In this document: in pieces, positions 33,175 to 45,238 of the stretch
Numbering within the stretch: position 1 is the stretch's first letter
Layout: each line of letters opens with the position of its first letter
Source of the DNA: Lactarius indigo
Taxonomy: Eukaryota > Basidiomycota > Agaricomycetes > Russulales > Russulaceae
NCBI GenBank assembly: GCA_025766275.1
Contig: JAFKAC010000060.1
Coordinates: forward strand, 248,001-312,000
Direction: 5' to 3'
Length of the DNA: 64,000 nt
Made by a program: the position numbers and the translations under genes
Notes under the pieces: model-generated
Told to the model about the DNA's origin: nothing
What the model saw: only the letters and a program-made list of their open reading frames with translations
The model's database searches: none

Positions 33175-36100
33175 ATGCCCCGTGCACACAACCCCGGTCC
33201 ATCTACCCTTCGCAACCGCAACCGTGTTACCAACAAGACTCGCCTCCACATCGTTCAGGGTAGCCTCGATGCTGACCCTCTGGCTTTCGATGAGGACGAG
33301 GAGAAGGCCCGGATTGTGTCTACTGCTGGTGTTGATGCAGAGGATGCCAATGTGAGCTCGTATTTTCTGCTGCATTGTGCCCAAGGACCCCTCTCGTTGA
33401 AAGGTGCCTGCTGGCATGCTCCTATTGGTCGCCACCGTGAGAATTTTGTCCCGCGGAATGCTGACCAATTTTTTTCTTCCAAAAATAGGAACACCATCTC
33501 CAGGCTGTTCTATCCGCTGCCTCCCAACGACACTCATCCGTGCGCCCGTCCCGCGGTCCAAGTGATAAGACCACTACGAAACAGCAGGACGTATTCATCC
33601 CAATACCAGACAATACTGGCCTCGTGGAGGACTATGAGTCACTATACCCCTCCGACCGATGGCGCGAACCAGCCTCCTACATCAAGACATCTGAGACGAT
33701 CGAGGAGACAACGCAAGATGCCCTCTCGCATGGGTTCACTTATCTCATGGATGAGCGTGACAAAGAGTGGCTCGAGAAGAACAATGAAGAAGCCCGTGGC
33801 GAAGGAACATCGGCCCAAGGTGCTGTCTCAGCATCTGGCACCACAACGAGGACTTCCCAGCGCAGTGCGAAGGCGAAAGGCAAGGAGCCCGACGTCGCGC
33901 AGCCTGTCGTCATCTCGGAGAACGAGTTTGAGCTTGTAATGGGGCTGTTCGAGAAGGTGACACATGAGAAGACCGAATTTCTACACCATGTACGTCATCG
34001 CGTCACCCGATTCACGGTCGAACCCCCAATGCTAATGACTCGTCACGCATAGGGTCTTGAGCAGGGCTCACCTTTCCCGCCATTTTCCGAATACCAAGAT
34101 ACATTCTCCAACAAGTTGACCCCTGATATGTTCGCTGCCTTCACCGTCCCGTTGTGGATTCCGCAATCACAGCAGCTACTTCGCTTTGCAAAGGCCACTT
34201 ACCCTTATTGGAAGGAGCGCCGAATTGAACGAGGCGGTCATCGCATAATCCCTACCCTTAACGTGAGTCTGACGCATCATCGTACCTCTCTTCATCTGAG
34301 GCATTCTCGCTCTAGTACGATGAGTCGGATATCAAAAATGAGTCTTATATTTGCTTCAGGAGGCGTGATGTCAAGGCGATGCGCAAGACTCGCGCCTCGC
34401 AAGCGTCCTCTTCAGAAAAGCTTATGCGTTTGAAGCAAGAGCTGGCCACTGCCGCCGAGCTCGTGACCAGTGTTCTCAAGCGCGAGCAACTGAAGCGCGA
34501 GGCGGCGCAGCAAGCAAAAGCGGTATGGGAGAAACGCGAGGACCTCGCCAATCTTAAGCGCAAGTTTCCTTCCTTACTCAATGCCAAAGAGGACGAAGAA
34601 TTGTTCTACGACAAAGAGAAAGTGGTCAAGAAGCCGAAATTGACAGAGCCAACGTATGTGCATGGCTATTATCGACGAGTACGCGAACTAATAGACTATT
34701 CAGTCGTATCGTGGGGCTCAGGCTCAAGTCGCGAGACAACAACGGCGATCTTGTATCTCCACAGCACCACGACGCTGTTGTTCGTCCAAAGGAACGTGCA
34801 GCGGCGATCCTCGCACAAGTCGATCGCGAGATGGCCCGGATCAAAGAGCGCGATCACCACTGGGAAGACGGAATCGAGGCATGTATTCTACGTACCTGTC
34901 TTAATCCCTACTCACCTTTCCGTAGAACCCCTATCAACCCCAGCCAGTCTCACATGCGCAGCGGCACTTCAAATGGATTCCCCCACCTGAACCGATTCAA
35001 TCATCATCACCACCATCGTCTTCATCTCCGCCAACTTCTCCAGCCACTCCAGGATGGCGTGCCGTCCGAGTACGCCGAGGTCGTGGAGGTGTACTACGCG
35101 TGGACCGCCACACCTCTCGAAGATCCCTGTCTCGTGATGAACTAGTGCGGTACCCTCGACGTTCGACGAACAGCACGACTGTGGGATCGGAGGAGACCGA
35201 AGAGCAACGTGCGACCGACAAGGAGATTTCTTGGCGGATTCGCGATCGTTGGTTATTTGATGCGGACGATGAGCCTTCTGTCGGAAATGATGGTCCCGAT
35301 GAAAAAGATAGGGCACTTGTGGACGAGTTCCATCCCAAGTACGTCTTTCCTATTTGAACTGTATGACGTCGCTGATAACTTTGCTCAGGTACTTGCTCAA
35401 AGGAATGTCTCTCTACCAAGAAGACGACCATCAACGACTGACAACAGACCCCACAATCTATACACCATCATCTGACGGGCGTCTTTTGGGATTTTTACCT
35501 TATCGGACCGGTATCGCTCCTGCTTTTCGTCGCGACGCCATCATTGTTGGTCCGCGTCCCCTCGTTCCTCAGACTCCTTCCCAGGCCGCGGCGATGCAGC
35601 AACATCAGCAGCAATTGACTCAGCAAGGCGCTATTGGAATGCCACAGACGACGGGGACGCCCATTTCCATGCAGCAGCAAATGAAAAAGTTGCCCTCGGC
35701 GTTGAACGTTCCACAAATGCGTGTCTCGTCCAACGGCAGTCTACGCCCTCCTGCGACACCCGTCTTGACTGCAATCACCCCTTCTGCGCCGCAAACCTCC
35801 CCGCAATCATCTCCAACGCCGACAGCCGTCAATGGCCAAGCCAGTCCCACCCCCGCTCCTTCCGTTAACGAGTCTGAAGAACCCCTGTCGTCCTCCACTC
35901 CTACTCAGCAACAAGAGTCCGCCACTGTCTCCACCGAAACGACAACTGGTTCTTTGTCTACCGCTTCTCCTATGCCTATCAAACCGACTCAATCACATCA
36001 TGCGCTTTCACTTCCCAATGGTTACCATATGCAGAACAACTATGCGGCTACTATGACAAATGGGACTACGACGTACCTTCACCACGGCACACAGCAGAAT

Positions 36101-36493
36101 GGGCTTACCGTGCAGCAACTTCAGTTGAAGAACGCGTTCACAAATGGCCAACCGGATATGGCCATCGCTGTCAACGGGTCACGCCCTGCGTCCTACATTG
36201 GGCACGTCGTCGGCAACGGAACGAACTTCAATCTGCCGGTGGGGGCCGTCGGTGTTAATGTCGGGATGAACTTGGCCAATATGAATCTGAAACTTGCACC
36301 GTCGCGACCAATGCCATGGGTGGCGGCTCAACGGAGCCCGCAAGCTGTCGCAATCGCACAATCGCTCTCCCCACATATGCACGCGCACACGCCAGCTCCT
36401 CAGGTTTCACCACCCCGCGGTGGCCAGACGCCGACTGCGTCGCCTTCGTTACATCAGCAACAGGTGGTCGGTGGGTCTGGGGCGACGTATTAA
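33175..36493 (+). CDS. EPL1: Enhancer of polycomb-like protein 1 (NuA4 subunit)
   Basis: EPL1 scaffolds the NuA4/piccolo histone H4/H2A acetyltransferase in the nucleus. Seven exons: 33175-33351, 33489-33989, 34053-34262, 34316-34653, 34704-34878, 34926-35338 and 35389-36493, giving 972 residues. The EPcA region includes FIPIPDNTGLVEDYESLYP, YIKTSETIEE, GFTYLMDERDKEWLEKNN, SENEFELVMGLFEKVTHE, YICFRRRDVKAMRKTR and a basic coiled segment (EKLMRLKQEL..REQLKREAAQQAK). VRPKERAAAILAQVDREM, NPYQPQPVSHAQRHFKW and IRDRWLFDADDEP follow. The last exon is Gln/Ser/Thr/Pro-rich and low complexity. The intron 34879-34925 appears to use a GC donor (GCATGT..TAG); GT alternatives break the family frame. Two intron-bearing pseudogene copies lie at 42610 and 48115. 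Confidence 0.93.
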
Positions 36494-37055
36494 GCACTGT
36501 ATCAGGAGAGGTCCTTCGATATCCCTTATTCAGCCCCCCTCACTCCTATACTTTTTTTGCGTTCGTGTGTTATGATGTGGACGTTATTACGTTTTTCTTT
36601 GTTACTGATTCAGTTCGTGTATTGTAGCAATGATTTATTTGGAACTCGAAGAACACATGCGCGAAGATACCCTAGCGTACGGTACCTGTCTGTAAGGGGA
36701 CGAACGCGGAGGCCGTAACGTACAACCTACCCTTCTTCACTTGGGAAATTCCTGAAGTTGATGCTCCCGCAATGACTCGGAGTTGAGCGTTGGACGTTGC
36801 TACGGCGATGACACTGAGACGTGAGATCATCTAGCTCTACGGTACTGGAAAGGCCAAAACTTGGTCGGCTTGTACATACTGTACTTGCACAGCCGTTCGT
36901 TCAGTTCCGGTCATTAGTCCGTGTAGGGTTTAGGCACAGCGGGAAGTCAAATATATGAGCAAACACGTGAGCGATGGAGGGCCGGAGTAGAGCGTATGCT
37001 CCTACTTAGATATTACAAGCACCCGGTCTATGTGGGTTGTGCATCATCTCTCAGA
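36494..37055. other. EPL1 / GNAT convergent spacer
   Basis: No gene seen. The first part must hold the EPL1 3' untranslated region, since EPL1 ends at 36493. Confidence 0.5.
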
Positions 37056-37907
37056 TCATCCTTCCTTTGTAGTGATATTTCTCAGGTTTTCGATCCCATC
37101 TACTTCAAGGCGCATTCCTAGCCGTTCATCCTGGGGTTTCGCGTGGATGTACTTTTCATAAAAGTCGATGGAAGGCTGATTCCACTTTCGCAAGAATCAG
37201 ATCTGGCTGGCATAAGTATGCGTAGTGGACTTTCTACCTTGAGCACGGTCCAGTCCATACGGGAACAGTCCTACAATCACGTGAGTTGCGTGGTTCAAGC
37301 AGGGGTGTAGGTGCTCTCTCACCTTCTCTTGTGCAACGACAGCAAGCTGTTTGAAAAATGCCTTTCCTATACCTTTGTTCCTGTGCTCTTCTTTCACATA
37401 GAGGTCCTCAAGCTAGGCGAAACGCCCTGGGATCAGTGCTCCGATCATTCCCGGAACGCGACGCACGTATATTCCTGGTTTACCGGTCCACGTCGAGAAG
37501 TTGAAAAAATACAGTGCGAACCCGATTGCTTCTCCAGGAGCCTCGGTAGACCCAGAGAATGCAATAAACGCATTCGCAATTCTAGTTTCGAATAGATGTT
37601 ATGTGATCTGGGAAAAGTGTTGGTTTCCTAGACGTTCCCCCTCGTCTCTCTATGTGCTCACCAGTTTTGGAGTTGCTACGGCAAGTTGAGGTACTTTCTC
37701 ATAAAGGGCCTGTCGCCGCACAGATAAGCGAACGCAACTAGGCGTAACTAAAGGGAGGCGGATGATGCCAACTCGTAGACCAGCTGGACGACTGAGGGCT
37801 ATAATACATCGTTGATCGTCTGTTGTTGTAGACCGTTTCTACGTTATTCGACTCACCACATCTTCTGGTTGCACGGGTCTGATAAAATATCCGACAGACG
37901 CTGACAT
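37056..37907 (-). pseudogene. GNAT acetyltransferase (SSAT-like), frame broken
   Basis: This resembles a diamine/thialysine N-acetyltransferase of the GNAT fold. From the ATG at 37907, MSASVGYFIRPVQPEDV ends at a GTGAGT donor. Later exons carry ANAFIAFSGSTEAPGEAIGF, FFNFSTWTGKPGIY, the acetyl-CoA loop LYVKEEHRNKGIGKAFF (R/Q-x-x-G-x-G/A type), then SRMDWTVLK and WNQPSIDFYEKYIHAKPQDE, and stop at 37056-37058 with introns intact. Between the first exon and ANAF, the piece VVQLVYELASSASL meets a stop, and the stretch before HLFETRIANAF has an in-frame TAA that a one-base shift would avoid. I therefore call it a pseudogene, though an unusual exon structure is possible. Confidence 0.65.
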
Positions 37908-38329
37908 TCTTGATTCTTGACGGGACGACGATGATAATCTTCAATACCAACCCAAAAAGGAAATGCAGTCACTGCGGCTTATTTACCAGTATTTGGTGAA
38001 GCACCGTTTCCGGAAATAAATGTGTGTCAGCGTATGTGTCAGCAAAAAGCTCGTCCAACATTTATATACAGTTTAAACCATACCACCTCCGTGGACTGTC
38101 TGTGTGGTTATGGGAGGTTATGGGTTTTGAGAGGTTTGCTAAGAGGGGTTCAACTGTATTGTATTAATTCTATAGGTAACCGTTTAACTACGGTAATATT
38201 ACGATTATCTAATATGTCGGTCTAGCCTCGGTTTGCCAGACTGTCTCTGAATCCCAACAGTCCGGGTGGTGCGCAACTGTATTCAGTTTGGAACGGCGAG
38301 GTGCCCTTCCCTTCCTCCGGACTTATCAT
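37908..38329. other. Intergenic, no gene seen
   Basis: Upstream flank of the GNAT copy, then AT-rich sequence with a short tandem GGTTATGGGA motif near 38107. Nothing supported. Confidence 0.4.
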
Positions 38330-39577
38330 CTATCAAGCTATCAAGCCGCGGCGTCGCGACTGTGTTACATCCCCAAAGTGGGGGTCTCGTGGTAATAGAG
38401 AGACCTCCCATGTGCGCGTATCGTTATTGGTTTGACTGACCCCCAAAACACAAACATATTTTAGAACGAAAAAAGTGTTTTTTTTTTTTCATTAGTACTT
38501 GCTGTACTACGTGCTCATTATTGTGGATGTGTTGCGCCTTTCAGAATCCCCCAACTCCTTCATACCGCAAGACATGACATCGGAGTATGATTAGCGCACA
38601 CACCGCAAAATTGTTCTCTCCGGCTTGGCTGGCGGTTCTCCTTTGATAGCCTCCGTTCCGTCAAAACGAGCAGGACCGGTGACGGGCCTGTGGGGGGATC
38701 GCTGGCGCGGCGCGGACTCAGGAGCCCTGAGCAGGCGGACTCGATCGACTTGGTGAAGTGTCAGGTAAAGATCGCCACCGCCGCATTGCCGCCGCGGCGT
38801 CCATTGGGGTCATGTTGTCGACACGCGGCTACAGTAAGTTAGTACGACCGGCGGTCTACCACGATAAGTAGTACGGTACGTAGCACGTTACACGGTGACC
38901 TGGGGGGGCTACTTACGTTTCCCTTCCTTCCTCCGAGCTTCAAACTCGCCGGATCGCCCTATGAAGGCAGAGCGCACGGCATAGTATGCGCGACTGCCGC
39001 GACATTGTTCCGAGTACAGACAGTTTTGTACGATCTTGGACGTGGACGGAGACCCTAGCTTCGCCAAGTCTGCAACCCTCAATAAATCATCCAAACTAAC
39101 TCCTGAAAGAAATCAAGGGCGATCGCCTTGGTGTGCCACAGGCCCGAAGCCGGAGAATGGAGTTTAGAGCCCTCGATCGCTGCCTTGAGAGCGAGAGAGA
39201 TCACCGTACTATTGGTTATTATAACCCTAATCGGACTAAATGCACCCTCTTGATGCGGACGGACCACAGACACAATCACACTCGATCGATACTGCAAACG
39301 CTGACTGATACTCTTAGTATACCAGCACGGGAGATCCCGGTCAGTGCCAAGATACAATATCACTATCACTATACGGGGTGCGACAAGCGTCCAAAAAATC
39401 ACTATGAAACCCAGCCATAAAGAAAGAGTAACGAGGGTACATCTTAGGGAGTGTTGAACGTCGTGGAGACAGCGGGGGCCCGGGGGCTATTATAGTCTAG
39501 TTAGAAGCTGTTGTTTCCTGCTCTGCTCGAAAATACCGCGTTAATACCGAATGTTGGATCTTGATCGCCCATTTCCT
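38330..39577. repeat. Array block D, copy 1
   Basis: First copy of the non-coding block that lies 3' of every CPL1-like gene. Landmarks are the segment with GACCTCCCATGTGCGCGTAT (about 38401), the GCGCACACACCGCAAAAT stretch (about 38593), TTCCTCCGAGCTTCAAAC (about 38926) and CGACAAGCGTCCAAAAAATC (about 39381). Copies at 42955, 54770, 60238 and 63500 keep the same order with many small indels. Confidence 0.8.
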
Positions 39578-40642
39578 CTAAAGGGGGCGATGCTCCAGTC
39601 CGTAATGCATCGCCTCCATGTACTCCTCGTCGTCCTCCGGTGTGGCGACGTGGGAATGCCCGTGCTTAGACCTACAGCTGGTGCCGTCGTGCGATACAAC
39701 GTATCCCGGTAGGCAGCGTCGGACAATACATTTGCCAGAGTGACAAGCGACGTCGGCAACACCGGGGAGGGCAGTGCAATCCTGGCCAATAGGCGAGTAG
39801 GGCGTCAGGGGAAGCACGCATCCGCCGCCTAATCAAATGTAATTTAGAAAAAGATAGGCGGTAAGTGGCCAAGCCAAGGACAACTTACAGCTCTCTAGGT
39901 CGTGTGCTGTATCGATGCACTCCCACGCTCGGGCACCACCTCCAAACACCCCGCAGGCAGCCCAGCCGTGACCCATCTGTGCGCAAGAGCCGCTACCGAC
40001 CCAGCGCCTTTGGGGGAGGGGGTTGCTGGAGGGACACGCGCCGGGAGCCACGCACTTGCCGTTGCAGACCACGTTGGGCGCACTGCAGACGCACGCAGTT
40101 GGGTTCAACGGGGGAGAGGGCGTGAAGTCATCAGTGCAGGTGAACCCGCATGGGCTTCCGTCGAGGCACATAGGTACGCTGTGATCAGGGTAGTTACAGA
40201 GCGATTTAGGCGCACTTTCTAGGATCTAAGAAAAAAGTTTGATCAGGCGCATTTCAAGGCAGATCTCAGCATCTTCTGCGTACAAGGGTCGTCAAGATGT
40301 CAGTTACGGCCTTTTTTCCGGAAAAGTTGACAGCCAATATACCGACTGGAGCACTCTCCAAGAAGAGGGGGATACCAGACAGACAAAGGCACATATCTTT
40401 TTTATTTAGGAATAAGGACGATTGGTCAAGAGTGAGGGGACGTCGAACTGACCGGGCGCGCCAAGAATAAAAAGACTAGAGATGAAGAGACGGTAGGCTA
40501 TGAGCGGCGTGTGGACCGAGGCGCACACGTCGAGGAGATCACGCGCATCGAGGGGATGCGCAGCCGGCTCACGCGACTGAAGAGACGACGCGCGGGCTCC
40601 AAAGAGGAGGCTGAGAACTGGGAGGACGCGGAAGAGACGCAT
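39578..40642 (-). CDS. CPL1/PriA-like cysteine-rich secreted protein, copy 1
   Basis: Secreted cysteine-rich protein of the basidiomycete CPL1-like domain family. Four exons: 40642-40453, 40396-40284, 40225-39889 and 39828-39578, giving 296 residues. A signal peptide is evident (MRLFRVLPVLSLLFGARASS) before a short pro-region (LQSREPAAHPLDARDLLDVC). The middle has ESAPKSLCNYPDHS, CGFTCTDDFTPSPP, VVCNGKCVAPGACPSSNP and WVGSGSCAQMGHGWAACG. The CPL1-like core follows (RAWECIDTAHDLESC, then GGCVLPLTPYSPIGQDCTAL, VADVACHSGKCIVRRCLPGY), rich in regularly spaced cysteines expected to form disulphides. The tail is acidic and His-containing (EDDEEYMEAMHYGLEHRPL). A TATA box lies 84 bp upstream. All exons are open. 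Exact role unknown. Confidence 0.88.
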
Positions 40643-40725
40643 AATGTCTAGGAAAGTAGAGCAGGTCCTAACGAGAATGAAACGAGCGGAAACGAAGCAA
40701 GGAATCAGGCAGCATCTCGAGGTAG

Positions 40726-40732
40726 TTTTATA
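40726..40732 (-). promoter_or_regulatory. TATA box of CPL1-like copy 1
   Basis: TATAAAA on the minus strand, 84 bp before the ATG. The same position is CTTATA-derived TATAAG in copies 2 (45325-45330) and 3 (57225-57230) and degenerate TGTAAAA in copy 4 (62372-62378). Confidence 0.6.
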
Positions 40733-41039
40733 AAGGCCTCTTGAGTTTGGGCGCCGGATAATTTATGGATAGAACCTGGGAAGGGGCAAAAGAAACAAGG
40801 CACTGCTCCTGTTGGTGTTGCGCTGCCACTGGGAGCGTGATCGACGGAGGACACCAGGAACTCGCCTTGTCGGTCTTCGGGGATGATGCTCACAGATAAA
40901 TAGCCAATAGATAGTCGATCAGAACCAAAGATGGTTATGGACATAAAATATCATTAAAAGGCACGTATATTTTCACTTGATTACTCTAAATTATGCGTAC
41001 TATCGGGTTACAGCTGTAGCGTAACAAACAGCACCACAT

Positions 41040-42080
41040 TCTTGAAATCCCCTCAATATTTAATCGAAATAATGATAAAAAACCAATCGAAGAAAAAAAT
41101 TGATTGCCGCAGGGTGTGGAATGACCACGCCGGTGGTTGATCCCCCCCGAAAAACGGCGTGTTAATTCCCAATAACGCTGAGGAGGCCCCACATACCCAA
41201 CTGCATCAGCCCAAATGAATGAAGCGAAAACACCAAATGAAAGGAAAGAGAACATCTGAGAGATGAAAAATGATGCAACACCCCCCAGGCGACGTCAACA
41301 AGATTAAATCTGCTAGAAACGCCTGGCATGACTGGTGCTAGTCGTGTTCTCGTCATACATATCAAAGGGAAAGTGTCCAATTTCCGTGCAATTGAGTGGA
41401 CAAGACGAGTCAGTTGTCCGGGCATTATTGAGACAGATAAATGCTGTACTATGTCATATCGATGACCGTCATCGGTGTCGTAGACGAGTCACAGATGGCA
41501 TAGGGAGTGCCTCAAGCAATTGCGTCGTCGTCGTCATCGTCGTGTGGTCGTCTTCGGAGCTTGGGTCACACGTGGTTCATGGTTGGCGTGCCTCAAACAA
41601 CTACGTTGTAAGCAAGGGGTGCGCATGACACGGCTGGTTGGCTTCAGCTGTACAGGAAGGTGCAGCCTGCTGGCAAACATCGATTCGTCAGTGTCAAATA
41701 CGAGTGGGAAAGCCGCGGCTTGAGCCCGAGCAGGGCCCAAGTGGTGGACAAAGGATGAGGAGATGCGTGGGAAAGGGTGCCTACCAATGTTACAGGATAC
41801 GAATGCGATGCTGCGGTCGACAAATGCGAGAAAGTAGTGTCGAGGTGAGGAAGGATGTGGCAAACATGAGCCATCTGTGGTGCTGGAAGTAAAAGAAGGA
41901 ATGGGAGGGGACGATAAAATGTGTAAAGAAACGAAAGAGACGGAGGCGAACTCACTGGAAGACCTCCGCTGGTTTCCGCACCTGTGCTGCGGAGAAGGAA
42001 GCAGGGACGTGTTTTTGAGGACCAAAACGCTGGGAAGCTAAGGGCTTCGTTCGAAAGGCGGTGGCAGGAGCAACAAGCAA
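41040..42080. repeat. Array block F, copy 1
   Basis: Homologous to 59130-60238. Shared landmarks are CAGGGTGTGG..GACCAC (41111/59201), GAAACGCCTGGCATGACT (41317/59402), GGTGCAGCCTGCTGGC (41659/59761) and GGCAGGAGC.ACAAGCAA-like sequence (42062/60219). It has short frames conserved in start (MFSFLSFGV on the minus strand at 41255 and 59344) and a plus-strand RWT.DEE-like stretch near 41743 and 59842, but no continuous gene. The 300-bp stretch 40733-41039 is the upstream region of CPL1-like copy 1. Confidence 0.75.
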
Positions 42081-42354
42081 GAATTGATCAGAAGTAACTC
42101 GACGTGGGACAGTTCTACAATGAAGAAACATGACAAGTTGGAAACCGAACAGGAAAGGGCGTTGGTAAGGCGCAAAAGAGAACAGGACGAATGAGCGGCT
42201 TGGTGAAAAAGAGTTACTGGGAAGAGGGCCTCTGACAGGTTCAGTAACGAGATTCTCCTTAAGCAGAGGAACAAGTTCAGGGTTCTGTTGTCGACGATTG
42301 CCACGTTCTTTCCATCGGTCTGAATCGTGAAGCGACATGCTCGGTTAGCACGAA

Positions 42355-42530
42355 CCGTACGTTACAAATATGACGGTAATTTGTAGCCTCAAGCGTCCAT
42401 AGCGAATAAGGCGTTGTCGCAGAAGAGACGTCAACATACGAGGTGAACGTGACTGCTCTCAGAGCGCTTACGTATATGATTGTTCAGGTTTACGATCTGG
42501 CACTCGACGGTGTCTTCTTTGGTGCGGTAC
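42355..42530. repeat. Array block H, copy 1
   Basis: Matches the 3' flank of the NLR gene (54436-54680): both carry GGTTACAAAT/CGTTACAAAT, CCAAGCGTTTATAGCGA or CAAGCGTCCATAGCGA, GTGTTGTCG/GCGTTGTCG and AACGCTTACGTAT.TAATTGTTC-like sequence. No NLR coding sequence is next to this copy. Confidence 0.65.
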
Positions 42531-42609
42531 ACGACAAGTTCATCTTCGGACGGGCTCTAAGATTTTCTCTCACGGGATCACTTCATCGAAGTCAAGATGT
42601 GTCGGAGTC

Positions 42610-42965
42610 TGTCCTATGATAGCATCGGTGTTTCTCAAGCGCGAGGCGGCGCAGCAAGCAAAAGTGGTATTAGAGAAACGCGAGGATCTCGCCAATATTA
42701 AGCACAAGTTTTCTTCCCTTCATACTCCATGTCAAAGAGGACGAAAAATTGTTCTACGACAAAGAAAGGATTGGAAGATGCCGAAGCTGACAGGGCCAAT
42801 GCCAGTGTACGTACGTAGCTAGTATCAACGAGTCCAAGGGCTAATAGACCATACAGCCGTATCGTGGGGTTCAGGCTCAAGTTGCGAGACAACAATGGTG
42901 ATTCTGTATCTCTGACGCCGCACAACGACAGCGTCGTTCGTCCAAGGGAACATGCTGCAACATCG
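42610..42965 (+). pseudogene. EPL1: EPL1 pseudogene fragment 1 (exons 4-5)
   Basis: This is a short DNA-level copy of EPL1, from REAAQQAKVVLEKREDLAN (exon 4) through the exon 4/5 intron to exon 5 (RLKLRDNNGDSVS, then VVRPREHAA). The intron is retained (GTACGTAG..ATACAG), so it arose by genomic duplication and not from mRNA. Frameshifts occur after LANIKHKFSSL and near SLTPHND. It ends where array block D begins. Confidence 0.85.
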
Positions 42966-44178
42966 CAACTGTGTTACATCTCCGAAGGTCTCGTGGTAAT
43001 AGAGAAACCTCCCACGTGCGTGTATCGTTATACGTTTGACCTTGGGCTTGACTGATCCCCAAATTACAAAAGCATTTTAAAACAAAAATAGGGCTTTCCA
43101 TTACTTACTATACTGTGCGCCCATTGGACGTGTTGCGCCTCTCAGAATCCCCCACCCCCTTCATTTCGCATGACATGACACGGGAGCATTGGCGCGCACG
43201 CCGCAAAATCGTTCTCTCCGGATTTGGCTGGAAGCTTTCCTTTGATAGCCTCCATTCCATCAAATGGTCTGTAGGTCAGGGCCAGTGACGTAGGGGGACC
43301 ACCGGCGCTGACTCGGGAGCGCTGAGCAGGCGGACTCGATCGAGTTGACAAGATTTGCCCAGGTAGTCATTCGAGTCCGTTCATTGGGATCGGCCTAGCA
43401 TGTCATCGACGTCCAGGTCTGGGCGTTACGGCTACTGTACTGATCGTGCGCCTGGTACGACTGACAGTCTACCACGATAGACAGTACAGCACGTTACACA
43501 GTGACCGAGGGAACCTCTCGGGGACCATTTACGTTACCCATCCTTCTTCCGAGCTTCAAACCCGCCAAGCACTACGAAGGCAGCGCGCACTGTATAATAT
43601 GCGCGTCATTGTTCCGAATATGTACAGTCTTGGACGAAGATGTACAGACACGCCCCGATGATCTTGCCAAGTCTGGACCCCATAATCGATGACACCTGAA
43701 AGAAATCAAGGGCGATCGCCCTGATGGCGAGAGCTGCGTTATTTTTCCTTTCTTTGGTGCGTGACAGGCCTGGGGGGCCGGAGGATGGAGTTTACAGCCC
43801 TCAATCGCCGGCTCGAGAGAAAGATCGCTGTACTATTGGTTATAGCCCTAATGGGACTAAATGCACCCTCTGAGTTGGTGCGGCGGAGCCGACTAATAAA
43901 CGCTGACTACCACTCTTAGTAGACCAGTATGAGAATCCCAGACTTGCACACGGAGGGCATTGCCAAGATACATCGTCACCATTATTCCGACGAGTTGCGA
44001 CAAGCGTCCGACAGATCACAACGAAACCTAAGAGAGAGAAACGAGGGTATTTCTTAGAAATTATTCAACGTTGGGGACTCGGAGACAGTGGGGGGTCATT
44101 ATAGTCTAGTGTCATTTCTTGTACTGCTCACGAATACCGCGTTAATACCGAATGTTGAATCTTGATCGCTCGTTTCCT
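42955..44178. repeat. Array block D, copy 2
   Basis: Second copy of block D, lying 3' of CPL1-like copy 2. Landmarks are AACCTCCCACGTGCGTGTAT (43006), GCGCACGCCGCAAAAT (43194), TTCTTCCGAGCTTCAAAC (43542) and GCGACAAGCGTCCGACAGAT (43995). Confidence 0.8.
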
Positions 44179-45238
44179 CTAAAGGGGGCGATGCTCCAGT
44201 CCATAACGCATCACTTGCATGTACTCGTCGTCTTCCTCCGCCGAACCAACGTAGGAATGCGCGTGCTTAGACCTACAGCTTGTGCCATCATGCGACACAA
44301 CGTATCCAGGCAAGCAGCGTCGGACAACGCATTCGCCAGAGTGACAAGCGACGTCGGCAACACCGGGGAGGGCAGTACAGTCCTGGCCGATAGGCGAGTA
44401 GGGCGTCAAGGGGAGCACGCATCCGCCGCCTAAACGAATTCAATCAGAAAAAAGTGGGCAATAAGTGGCTAGGCCAGGCACAACTTACAGCTCTCTAAGT
44501 CGTGCGCTGTATTGATGCACTCCCACGCTCGGGCACCACCTCCATATACCCCGCAGGCTGCCCAACCGTGCCCCATCTCTGTGCAAGAGCCACTGCCGAC
44601 CCAGCGCTTTCTGGGGGGGAGGGGGTTGCTGGAGGGACACGCGCCGGGAGCCACGCACTTGCCGTTGCAGACCACTTTCGGCGCCTTGCAGACGCACGAA
44701 GTTGGGTTAGACGGAGGAAAGGACGTGAAGCCGTCAGTACAGGTGAACCTGCAGGGGTTTCCGTCGATACACGCAGGTTTGCTGTGCATGGGGTATTTGC
44801 AGTTCGAACCAGGCGCATTACCCAGGATCTAAGAAAAAACCATCAGGCACATTTCAAGGCAATGTTCGCATTTTCTACGTACAATGTTCGTCAAGATGTC
44901 AGTCACGACTGGTTCTCCGGCGATCGTGACGCCCAGTAAGGCGACTACGTTAGTCTTCAAGAAAAGTGGGAGAGCTGACAGACAAAGGCAAACATCTGAT
45001 AAAATCGTTGTTTAGGAATAAAGACACTTGAGAGAGGGACATTGAACTGACCGATCACGCCAACAGCAGTGAGGATTCCAAGTATGTTGGGGACGACGAG
45101 CTCCGTATTGACCGACGCGCACACATCAAGGAGGTCACGCTCGTCGAGAGGATGCGCAGCTGGCTCGCGCGACTGAAGAGAGGAAGCGCGGGCCCCGAAG
45201 AGGAGACCGAGAACTGGGAGGGCGCGGAAGAGACGCAT
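44179..45238 (-). CDS. CPL1/PriA-like cysteine-rich secreted protein, copy 2
   Basis: Paralogue of copy 1 with the same four-exon plan; ATG at 45238, stop at 44179. The signal peptide is MRLFRALPVLGLLFGARASS. Exon 2 (DVCLCLSALPLFLKTNVV) is joined by a GTACGT..CTTAG intron to exon 3 (ILGNAPGSNCKYPMHS). The cysteine framework is complete: CIDGNPCRFTCTDGFTSFPP, VVCNGKCVAPGACPSSNP, WVGSGSCTEMGHGWAACG, RAWECINTAHDLESC, VADVACHSGECVVRRCLPGY, ending YMQVMRYGLEHRPL. All exons are open. It is divergent mainly in exon 2 and the residues after the signal peptide, the likely mature N-terminus. TATAAG lies about 87 bp upstream. I infer it is functional. Confidence 0.87.
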
